Positions 1 through 6,005 of a stretch of DNA of 6,524 bases are shown here, piece by piece. The DNA comes from Verrucomicrobiia bacterium. Lineage in GTDB: Bacteria > Verrucomicrobiota > Verrucomicrobiia > JABWAM01. The stretch's first letter is position 1, and each line of letters opens with the position of its first letter. The DNA is taken from NCBI GenBank assembly GCA_013360985.1, contig JABWAM010000143.1:1-6524 (forward strand). Direction: 5' to 3'. A program made the position numbers and the translations under genes. The notes below the pieces were generated by a model, which searched no databases, was not told the origin of the DNA, and saw nothing but the letters and a program-made list of their open reading frames with translations.

Positions 1-516
1 GCGCGCAACCGCACGCGCGAACTGTTTTCGAAGATCCTTTCCAACCCGAATCCGAAGTGGGCGTTCAATCAGTCGCCGCTCTTCCTCGAGTTCCTCATGG
101 GGCGGCAAGACTTCGAGTGCACGCCGTGGGGGATGGTCACCTACAACATCTTCGGATGGCAAAAGCCGTGCTACCTCCTCGACGAGGGGTATGTGCCGAC
201 GTTCCAGCAGCTTCTCGACGAGACCGAGTGGGCGCGCTACGGCTATCACTCCGGCAACCCGCGCTGCGCGAACTGCATGGTCCACAGCGGGTATGAGGCG
301 ACGGCGGTGGATGCGACCTTCTCCTCTTTCAAGCATTTCGCGCGCACGGTGAAGCTCACCCTCTTCGGCCTCAAGGCCAGCCGGCCCGTCGGTCCCGACT
401 TCCAATTCAGGGCGCCGCTCGCGGCCGCTTCCCCGAGCGCGGCCGAAGCTCCGGTGATTCGCGGGTGCGCCGCCATCCGGCCGAAGGAGGATCCGGCCGG
501 CGGAGTGAAGGCCTGA
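1..516 (+). CDS. hpnH: HpnH, hopanoid radical SAM adenosylhopane synthase (C-terminal part, 5' end outside window)
   Basis: The reading frame is open from base 1 and encodes the last 171 residues of a longer protein. Family knowledge: HpnH is a radical SAM enzyme that adds the 5'-deoxyadenosyl radical to diploptene, giving adenosylhopane, the precursor of all C35 extended hopanoids. The radical SAM barrel with its CxxxCxxC cluster motif lies upstream and is not visible. What is visible is the family's C-terminal domain (DUF3463-like): FECTPWGMVTYNIFGWQKPC, then LLDEGYV, then NPRCANCMVHSGYE with a Cys pair encoded at 265 and 274, and a helix ending in TLFGLKASRP. The last 40 or so residues are Ala/Pro-rich and look like an unstructured tail. 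Any ATG start within this stretch (e.g. 97) is internal, because the homologous sequence continues upstream of it. Other hopanoid genes probably lie to the left; none follows here. Confidence 0.9.
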   Translation, partial: ARNRTRELFSKILSNPNPKWAFNQSPLFLEFLMGRQDFECTPWGMVTYNIFGWQKPCYLLDEGYVPTFQQLLDETEWARYGYHSGNPRCANCMVHSGYEATAVDATFSSFKHFARTVKLTLFGLKASRPVGPDFQFRAPLAAASPSAAEAPVIRGCAAIRPKEDPAGGVKA

Positions 517-651
517 AAGAGGACCGCTGTCCCCGACCCGCCGCCGCGCCACGCGACCGGAACCGAAACTTTCTTCAATGACCAACGCCGACCGTCATGA
601 AACCTTCCACGGCCAGGGCGTGCAACCGATCCTCGGGGATTTTCGCGCCGC

Positions 652-1041
652 ATGTCCGATGATCCTTCCTTCTTCCGCCGCCTCATGGATTTTGGGGCTT
701 GGCTTTTGCGGCGCGGCCTTCCATGGGTCTTTCGTCCCAGCGACCCGATGAGCGACCTGAACGAAACGATCCAGAAGGCGTACGACTACCGCGGCGACGT
801 GACGGTCACCCTCAAGGACGGATCGGAAGTCGTGGGTTTTCTTTTCAACCGTGAGATGCGCGCAACCTCCCGCCTTCCGGAGCCGTTCGTCGAGATGATG
901 ATCGCGGGATCGGAAGAACGACGGCTCATTCCCCTTTCGAAGATCGCGAAGATCGACCTCACCGGCGAAGACGCCGCCGCCGGCAAATCGTGGGAGGAAT
1001 GGATGGCCAAACAGACCTCGAAAAAGGCGCATCCGGGGTGA
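652..1041 (+). CDS. Small protein of unknown function, possible small beta-barrel fold
   Basis: Encodes 129 residues; I do not recognise a named family. From residue 33 it reads like a compact domain: MSDLNETIQKAYDYRGD, then beta-rich VTVTLKDGSEVVGFLFNRE, FVEMMIAG and RRLIPLSKIAKIDLTGED, ending in a helical GKSWEEWMAKQ tail. The alternating hydrophobic strands and the turn at KDG resemble an Sm/LSm-like barrel, but this is inference from pattern alone. There is no signal peptide or clear membrane segment. The start is uncertain. Neither ATG 652 nor in-frame ATG 748 has a good Shine-Dalgarno. Bases 652-747 use more A/T-ending codons than the rest, which favours 748 (97 residues). The longest form is listed so nothing is lost. 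The position 135 bp (or 231 bp) after hpnH suggests, but does not show, a link to hopanoid metabolism. Confidence 0.7.
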   Translation: MSDDPSFFRRLMDFGAWLLRRGLPWVFRPSDPMSDLNETIQKAYDYRGDVTVTLKDGSEVVGFLFNREMRATSRLPEPFVEMMIAGSEERRLIPLSKIAKIDLTGEDAAAGKSWEEWMAKQTSKKAHPG

Positions 1042-1042
1042 G

Positions 1043-1067
1043 GGCGCGGGCTGCGGGGGGCCGCGCC
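1043..1067 (+). terminator. GC-rich hairpin just after the stop at 1041 (weak terminator candidate)
   Basis: GGCGCGG (1043-1049) pairs with CCGCGCC (1061-1067) around an 11-base G-rich loop, beginning 1 base after the stop codon. A second, weaker stem (AGGCG 1081-1085 with CGCCT 1094-1098) follows. Neither is trailed by a T-run, so this is not a classic intrinsic terminator. It could be a 3'-end stabiliser, or chance in GC-rich DNA. Confidence 0.3.
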
Positions 1068-1127
1068 GGCGATGCGGAAAAGGCGGCGAAGTTCGCCTAA
1101 AGCCTTCATCACGCTTCGTCACGCTCC

Positions 1128-2771
1128 ATGCGCGGCATCTTTTCGTGGCTCGGACGCGGGCTGCTCCTCGCGGGAGGAGGAGCGTTCCTGGCCGTCGTCG
1201 GTTTCGCCGCATGGATCGTTCTCGATCCGGCGGACGCAGCCGTTCGGATCGCGGGCTGGATCGCACCGCAGCTCGGCGTGAAAATTGGCTCTGGCCGCTG
1301 GAACTCGATCCGTTCCGTCCACTTTGAAAACGTCGCTGTCGGCGAGTTCATGAGGGCGCCCAAGGTGGATCTCGTTTGGTCCTGGCGGCGATTGCTCCAT
1401 CGCCACCTTGCGGATTTGCGTCTGCAAAACGCGCAGCTCTCGATCGACCTCGCCGAACTGGCGGCGCCCTCCGCCGCGGCGAAGCGCGGCGGCGTCCGCG
1501 CGACGGGCCGGGCATGGTTTCTCGACCGGTTGAGCATCGAGCGCGGAGGCTTCGTCCTCGTCGGCGTGGCGCCGAGCCTGCCGCCCCTCTCGCTCGAGGT
1601 GGACGGCGAGTTTCGTGACGTCCCGCTCGGGGCGAACGCCGAACCGGAGGAGCGCGCGCGCCGGCGGACGCTCGAGTTGCGCGCGCTGAAGGTCCATTCG
1701 CCGGTCGATTACGCCAATACCCTGCTCTACGTGGAGAGGCTCCTCGTGGAGTTCAATCTCGACGGATTGGATCGCCGCGAACTGCAGCGGCTGCGCATCG
1801 AGCGTCCGCATCTCGACGTGGACCGCGGCCTGTTCTGGTTTGTGGAAGAGCTTCGCCAAGCCTCGGCCGCCAAGCCGAAGCGAGCAGCCGCGGGGCCTCC
1901 CTGGCGGACGCGGCGGCTGGAGATCGTAGAGGGTCGCCTCGACATCACGCGCCTTCGAGAAATTGCGCTCAAATATCCGCTGGAGTTTCAACTGACGCAG
2001 GAGGATGTGGATTTGGAAAATCTGAGCCTCGCGAACTTCCGCCTCGAATTGGTGATCCCGGAACAGGACATCTCCTGGGCGGCGCGCGAGCTGGAGTTTC
2101 GTCATCTTGGCGGCAAGATCGCCTTCAACCTCGGCAAGGGCGCGGCGAACGACCTCGTCAACACGATCCACGTCGAACAGGTCCGATGGAAAGACCTGCC
2201 GCTCGATCAGGCGTGGGTCAGCTTCACCTTCGCGCCGGCGAACATCAGCGGGAGCTTCGGCGGCAAGATCGCGAAAGGGTATCTCAACGGCGGACTCTTC
2301 TGCGGTTGGTCGGGGGATGAGCCGTGGAGTTTTTGGGGTGCGGCGGCCAACGTGGACGCGAGCGAAGTCTGCGCGGCGTTCGCCTCGCGGCATTTCCGCA
2401 TGGAGGGCCGCGCGGAGTTGAAGTTTGCGCTGAACGGCCGAGGGACCGGCCTCGACGGCGCCCTCTCCCTGCGCTCGCTCACGTCCGGGACGATGAACAT
2501 CGAGGCGATGGATCTCGCGATCGAGAAGGTCGAGAAGAACGCGGTGGGCGTGAAGCGCGAGGCGCTTCGGACGCTCCTCGGCGGCCTGCGCGATTATCCC
2601 TATGACCATTACGCGCTCGATGCGCGGTATCTGAAGCCGGACGCGACCTTGACCCTTCGCGCCGAAGGACCGCGCGGGAAACGCTCCGTGGATCTCCGCT
2701 GGCATGGGCCGCCCGCGGACGGCGCGCGAACCGCGGATCTCTCGAAGCGCGAGACGCGCATTGAGAAATGA
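1128..2771 (+). CDS. ydbH: YdbH-like AsmA-family intermembrane (phospholipid transport) protein, compact
   Basis: Encodes 547 residues. Residues about 8-31 (LLLAGGGAFLAVVGFAAWIV) form one N-terminal membrane anchor. The rest is a long periplasmic run of alternating hydrophobic/polar strands with recurrent phrases such as LRLQNAQLSIDL and LQRLRIERPHLDVDRGLFWF, typical of AsmA-like beta-groove proteins. The C-terminus carries the YdbH-type signature: GGLRDYPYDHYALDARYL (485-502), then strands TLTLRAEGPRGKRSVDLRWHG (507-527), which match the LRDF-Y-----GrNP block I recall from E. coli YdbH. Family knowledge: YdbH is inner-membrane anchored and bridges the envelope with the outer-membrane lipoprotein YnbE to maintain outer-membrane lipid homeostasis. 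The immediate downstream gene is a YnbE/YdbL-like lipoprotein, which strongly supports the call. E. coli YdbH is about 880 residues, so this one is much shorter. No good Shine-Dalgarno is visible before ATG 1128, but no better in-frame start is seen. Less likely: a generic AsmA/DUF748 protein. Confidence 0.8.
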   Translation: MRGIFSWLGRGLLLAGGGAFLAVVGFAAWIVLDPADAAVRIAGWIAPQLGVKIGSGRWNSIRSVHFENVAVGEFMRAPKVDLVWSWRRLLHRHLADLRLQNAQLSIDLAELAAPSAAAKRGGVRATGRAWFLDRLSIERGGFVLVGVAPSLPPLSLEVDGEFRDVPLGANAEPEERARRRTLELRALKVHSPVDYANTLLYVERLLVEFNLDGLDRRELQRLRIERPHLDVDRGLFWFVEELRQASAAKPKRAAAGPPWRTRRLEIVEGRLDITRLREIALKYPLEFQLTQEDVDLENLSLANFRLELVIPEQDISWAARELEFRHLGGKIAFNLGKGAANDLVNTIHVEQVRWKDLPLDQAWVSFTFAPANISGSFGGKIAKGYLNGGLFCGWSGDEPWSFWGAAANVDASEVCAAFASRHFRMEGRAELKFALNGRGTGLDGALSLRSLTSGTMNIEAMDLAIEKVEKNAVGVKREALRTLLGGLRDYPYDHYALDARYLKPDATLTLRAEGPRGKRSVDLRWHGPPADGARTADLSKRETRIEK

Positions 2772-2824
2772 GCCTCTTGCGGACAAACTCTCCCGCGAAG
2801 AGACGACCCGCGCGGAAAACCCAC

Positions 2825-2830
2825 GAAGGA
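2825..2830 (+). promoter_or_regulatory. Shine-Dalgarno deciding the lipoprotein start
   Basis: GAAGGA lies 9 bases upstream of ATG 2840. It supports this start over in-frame ATG 2768, which overlaps the ydbH stop as ATGA but would place 24 polar residues ahead of the signal peptide. Confidence 0.6.
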
Positions 2831-2839
2831 CATTCCCCC

Positions 2840-3316
2840 ATGAAGCATCCGACCCGATTCCTCCTATTCGCCCCCTTCTGCGCGTGGTTCGCGTCCTGCG
2901 GCTGTGCCCCGACCGTGCAGCTCGCGACGCCCGAGCCGCTGAAAGTGGACATCGCGATGAGCATTGACGTGCGCCAGCGCTCCACGGAAGGCGGCGAAAA
3001 ACGTCCGTTGAACGATACGGAAGTGGCCGCGCTCCGCCGCCGCGAGGCGCGCAGCGGCCAGATCTGGACCATGAAGAACGACGGCGCCGCCGTGGAAACC
3101 GAAAAAGGCTATCTCGAAGCGCGGCCCAAAACCGGGTGGAACCCCGCGGATGTGGAAAAGCTGGTCGCCGAGGAGAACGCGGATCGGAAAATCATGTACG
3201 AAGCCGAAGCGGTCGCCGAAAGCCGTTCCGTGACCCTGATCGAAGAGGAGGCGGGGCGCCTCCTCCGCCGGCAAGCCTATGGGCGGACCGCGCCGGCGGC
3301 GGAGGGGAAGAAGTAG
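2840..3316 (+). CDS. YnbE-YdbL fusion lipoprotein (DUF1318-containing)
   Basis: Encodes 158 residues. Residues 1-19 form a lipoprotein signal peptide (MKHPTRF, then LLFAPFCAWFAS), followed by Cys20-Gly-Cys22. Residues 22-46 (CAPTVQLATPEPLKVDIAMS onward) match the small lipoprotein YnbE, whose mature form starts C-T-P and continues with hydrophobic strand residues. Residues about 61-147 resemble YdbL (DUF1318): REARSGQIWTMKNDG, GYLEARP, then DVEKLVAEENADRKIMYEAEA, which parallels the EARSQG, GYL and ADINAERKASYQ elements I recall from YdbL, and finally the helix IEEEAGRLLRRQAYG. In E. coli, YnbE (outer-membrane lipoprotein) pairs with YdbH to bridge the membranes and YdbL modulates that pairing. 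Here both parts sit on one polypeptide 68 bp after the ydbH-like gene. The ynbE-ydbL order is retained, which argues for a real fusion. Start chosen from GAAGGA 9 bases upstream and the signal peptide. Confidence 0.8.
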   Translation: MKHPTRFLLFAPFCAWFASCGCAPTVQLATPEPLKVDIAMSIDVRQRSTEGGEKRPLNDTEVAALRRREARSGQIWTMKNDGAAVETEKGYLEARPKTGWNPADVEKLVAEENADRKIMYEAEAVAESRSVTLIEEEAGRLLRRQAYGRTAPAAEGKK

Positions 3317-3318
3317 AC

Positions 3319-3347
3319 GCCGCGCTCCTCCGTCGGGAGGGCGCGGC
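3319..3347 (+). terminator. Strong hairpin 2 bases after the lipoprotein stop (possible terminator)
   Basis: GCCGCGC (3319-3325), a bulged T (3326) and CCTCC (3327-3331) pair with GGAGG (3336-3340) and GCGCGGC (3341-3347) around a GTCG loop, giving 12 base pairs. The following bases (GCATTGAAAGG) contain no U-tract, so efficient intrinsic termination is not assured. It could end or attenuate the ydbH operon before rseP, or protect its 3' end. Confidence 0.45.
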
Positions 3348-3415
3348 GCATTGAAAGGCGCGCCGCCGCCGCGAGCCTTGCGCGGAACGGCGGGTTGCGG
3401 CAGGGTTTCCCCCGC

Positions 3416-4828
3416 ATGCTGGAAAACCTGATCAGCTTCGTTTACGCGGCGGCGGTCGTGCTGGTTCTGTTCAACCTGACGATCTTCGTCCATGAGCTTG
3501 GCCATTTTTGGGTGGGGCGCCGCCGAGGGGCGAAGATCGAGCGCTTCGCGATTTGGTTCGGGCCGGCGCTGTGGAAACGGCGCATCGGCGGAGTCGAGTT
3601 CCGTTTGGGGTGCATTCCCGTTGGAGGATACGTCGCGTTTCCCCAGCTCGCGATGGAGGCGGTGGAAGGAAAGAGCGAGACGCCGAGCGAAGAGCTTCGG
3701 CCGCTCGCGCCGCGCGACAAGATCCCGATCCTTTTCGCGGGAAGCTTCGCCAACGTCCTGCTCGCCTTCGCGATCGCCTGCGTCGTCTGGGTCGTCGGCG
3801 TGCCGCGCGACGCGCGCGACCTCGATCTCTCGATCGGCTACGTTCCGGAGGGTTCCGCCGAACGCGCGGCAGGCATCCTTCCCGGCGACCGCATCCTCCG
3901 CGTGAACGGCGCGACCGTCCGCGATTGGGACGAGGTCCATCAGAAGGTCGCCCTGAGTCGGTCGAGCCGGGTGCGTCTCACCCTGGATCGCGACGGACGC
4001 GAGGTCGAAGCCGAGGTCTTGCCCTCCCGCGATCATCTCTTCGGCCTCCGCCGCCTCGCCGTGGAACATGGCAACGTCCCCGTCGCCGCCGCGCCGCCGT
4101 ACAAAGATTCGCCGGCCGCCGCCGCGGGCGTGCGGGAGGGCGACGAGTTTCTCGAAGTGAACGGCGCCCGAGTGTTGGGCGCGCGACATCTCGTCGAGAT
4201 GGTGAGCGCCCGCCCGGACCAACCGACGCGTCTGGTCGTCCTGAGGAAAGGCCAGCGCGTGGAACTCACGGTCATCCCGAAGATGGAGAAGAACGCGCAG
4301 GCCGCGCGGATCGGCGTGCCGCTCGACACGAAGCGCGACGAACGCCTCGTCACGATTCATCCGACGCCCTGGTTCCTCATGACGAAGAGCTTTCTCTTGA
4401 TGGCCGACACGCTCAACGCCCTCTTCCATCCCCGCACCACGGGCGTCGGCGTGAAGGATCTCTCCGGTCCCGTCGGCATCCTCGAAATGCTCTATCGCGT
4501 CATCCGCCTCGACCTGCGGCTGGCGTTGGCGTTCACCGTGCTCCTGAACATCAACCTCGCGGTGATCAATCTCCTCCCGATCCCCGTGCTCGACGGCGGG
4601 CACATCCTCTTTTCGCTCGTGGAAATGGTTCGTCGCCGCCCGATCCATCACCGGGTGATGGAGGTGACGAACACGATTTTCGTGGCGCTCCTCATCACCT
4701 TCATGGTCTACGTCACCTTCAACGACCTCGTGCGGCGGGCGCGCATCGGGAAGTTCGAATCGGAGCAGAGAGCGACGGCGCCGCCGCCGGCGCCTGAATT
4801 CGAGAAGGCGCCCGCGCCCGCAAAATGA
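3416..4828 (+). CDS. rseP: RseP-type site-2 zinc metalloprotease (M50)
   Basis: Encodes 470 residues, close to E. coli RseP (450). It cuts transmembrane segments inside the inner membrane. In E. coli this includes anti-sigma factor RseA and leftover signal peptides; the substrate here is unknown. Visible in order: first membrane helix 5-25 ending in the zinc site HELGH (26-30, with Glu27 catalytic); FAIWFGPAL (44-52) and the GGYVAFP loop (70-76); second helix about 103-128; PDZ1 about 140-203, with GILPGDRILRVNG; PDZ2 about 224-288, with GVREGDEFLEVNG; DLSGPVGI (348-355); third helix about 366-386 running into NLLPIPVLDGG (385-395), where Asp393 is the third zinc ligand; last helix about 418-437; then a Pro/Ala-rich tail. 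ATG 3416 is preferred over in-frame TTG 3395, as the protein then starts MLENLISF directly before the helix, with a weak AGGG 10 bases upstream. No dxr or cdsA, common neighbours of rseP, is seen here. It overlaps the next gene by 4 bp. Confidence 0.93.
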   Translation: MLENLISFVYAAAVVLVLFNLTIFVHELGHFWVGRRRGAKIERFAIWFGPALWKRRIGGVEFRLGCIPVGGYVAFPQLAMEAVEGKSETPSEELRPLAPRDKIPILFAGSFANVLLAFAIACVVWVVGVPRDARDLDLSIGYVPEGSAERAAGILPGDRILRVNGATVRDWDEVHQKVALSRSSRVRLTLDRDGREVEAEVLPSRDHLFGLRRLAVEHGNVPVAAAPPYKDSPAAAAGVREGDEFLEVNGARVLGARHLVEMVSARPDQPTRLVVLRKGQRVELTVIPKMEKNAQAARIGVPLDTKRDERLVTIHPTPWFLMTKSFLLMADTLNALFHPRTTGVGVKDLSGPVGILEMLYRVIRLDLRLALAFTVLLNINLAVINLLPIPVLDGGHILFSLVEMVRRRPIHHRVMEVTNTIFVALLITFMVYVTFNDLVRRARIGKFESEQRATAPPPAPEFEKAPAPAK

Positions 4829-6003
4829 GGCGTCTGCAGGAGCGAGCGGCGGAGCGGTCCGCGCTCTCCGTTTCGGGCCTCGCGCCCCGCCGGGCGCCTT
4901 CCCCGGCGAAGGTCGTCGAAGCCGAAGTTCTGATCCGCGACGTGGCGTTCGGCGGCGACGGCGTCGGGAGCCTGCCCGACGGGCGCATCGCCTTCGTCCC
5001 ATTCACACTCGCGGGGGAGCGGGTGCGCGTTCGCGTGACGCGGGAAAAGAAGAATCGCGTCGAGGCGAAGCTTTTGGAGGTGCGCGCGCCGTCGCCGGCG
5101 CGCGCGACGCCGCTCTGCGAGGTCTTCGGGCGTTGCGGCGGATGCGCCTATCAGCACGCCGATTACGCCGAGCAGACGCGCATCAAGCTCAAGCAGACGC
5201 GCGACGCCCTCGAACGGATTGGCCGCCTGGAGGCCCTCCCCGAGATCCATCTCGAGGCGGCGCCGGCGCCCTGGGGTTATCGCAACAAGATCACGATGCA
5301 CAGCGGACCGGGCGGAGAGATCGGATTCTTTGCCGCGGACGGGCAGAAGGTGGTGGAGGTGACGCATTGTCCGATCGCCGATTCGGCGGTGAACGCGGAG
5401 ATTGCCCGCCTGCGGCGCTCCGGGCGACGTCCGCGCCACGCGGTGATCGAGAACCTCGCGGAACGACAGGGAAGCCCGGAGGGAAGTTTCGCGCAGGTGA
5501 ATCGGGCGATGGCCGAACGCCTGCTCGCCTGGAGCCGCGAGCAGGCCGGCGGCGCGCGCCTGCTGGACGCCTACTGCGGCGCGGGCTTTTTCGCCTTCGG
5601 TCTCGGCGATCTCTTCGAGGAGGTGTGCGGGGTGGACCGCGACGCGCGGGCGATCGCCGCGGCGACGGCGCGCGCGGCGCGCGAGCGACGCAGTCATCTC
5701 CGGTTCTTTGCCGCCTCAGTGGACGAGCGGCTCGGATGGTTTCTCGAAAACGGCGCGCCGGCGCGGACCGTCCTGCTGCTCGATCCGCCGCGCGAAGGGT
5801 TGGCGCCGGCGGTCGCCGACACGGTCGCGAACTCGGGTTGCGCGCGGGTTCTCTACGTCTCCTGCGATCCGGCGACCTTCGCGCGGGACCTGGGAAAGCT
5901 CGCCGGCCGGGATGGGCGATTCCGCGTCGTTTCCCTGGCGCTCTTCGACATGTTTCCTCAGACGGCGTCCATCGAGGCCGCCGCTCGCCTCGATCCGAGG
6001 TGA
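4825..6003 (+). CDS. rlmD: RlmD-like 23S rRNA (uracil-C5)-methyltransferase, [4Fe-4S]-containing
   Basis: Encodes 392 residues. Transfers a methyl group from S-adenosylmethionine to C5 of a uridine in RNA; E. coli RlmD acts on 23S U1939, but the exact target here is inferred. Residues 30-88 form a TRAM RNA-binding domain (FGGDGVGSLPDGRIAFVPF). The iron-sulphur ligands are Cys98, Cys104 and Cys107 (CEVFGRCGGC) plus Cys182 (THCPIAD). The SAM domain shows SFAQVN (221-226), motif I LLDAYCGAGFFAF (246-258), LDPPREG (319-325), the nucleophile Cys347 in YVSCDPATFARDL and general-base Glu384 in DMFPQTASIEA. All key residues are present. The segment between Cys182 and SFAQVN is only about 40 residues, against roughly 100 in E. 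coli RlmD, so part of the central domain seems absent. ATG 4825 overlaps the rseP stop as ATGA with no Shine-Dalgarno, implying translational coupling. The TRAM domain argues against RlmC; TrmA lacks the cluster. Confidence 0.9.
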   Translation: MRRLQERAAERSALSVSGLAPRRAPSPAKVVEAEVLIRDVAFGGDGVGSLPDGRIAFVPFTLAGERVRVRVTREKKNRVEAKLLEVRAPSPARATPLCEVFGRCGGCAYQHADYAEQTRIKLKQTRDALERIGRLEALPEIHLEAAPAPWGYRNKITMHSGPGGEIGFFAADGQKVVEVTHCPIADSAVNAEIARLRRSGRRPRHAVIENLAERQGSPEGSFAQVNRAMAERLLAWSREQAGGARLLDAYCGAGFFAFGLGDLFEEVCGVDRDARAIAAATARAARERRSHLRFFAASVDERLGWFLENGAPARTVLLLDPPREGLAPAVADTVANSGCARVLYVSCDPATFARDLGKLAGRDGRFRVVSLALFDMFPQTASIEAAARLDPR

Positions 6004-6005
6004 CG

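Noticed and set aside
477..500. Hairpin CCGGCCG/CGGCCGG with AAGGAGG in the loop near the end of hpnH, suggesting a regulated ribosome site
   Set aside because: No start codon at a suitable distance opens a real gene; the nearest GTG (505) is in the hpnH frame and stops after three codons. It is probably chance in the low-complexity tail.
1119..2786. Minus-strand open frame of 555 codons
   Set aside because: Mirror of the ydbH-like gene; compositionally an artefact with no membrane segment or recognisable motif.
2768..2839. Upstream in-frame ATG 2768 for the lipoprotein, overlapping the ydbH stop as ATGA
   Set aside because: It would add 24 polar residues before the signal peptide. ATG 2840 has GAAGGA 9 bases upstream and gives a normal lipoprotein N-terminus. 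Coupled initiation at 2768 cannot be fully excluded.
3508..4797. Second plus-strand frame of 429 codons inside rseP
   Set aside because: Very Arg-rich frame-shadow of rseP; no folded-domain pattern.
2864..5002. Minus-strand open frame of 712 codons
   Set aside because: It lies antisense to the lipoprotein, rseP and the start of the methyltransferase. The translation is Arg/His/Pro/Glu-rich with no domain, as expected for the complement of GC-rich genes. The plus-strand genes have clear motifs.
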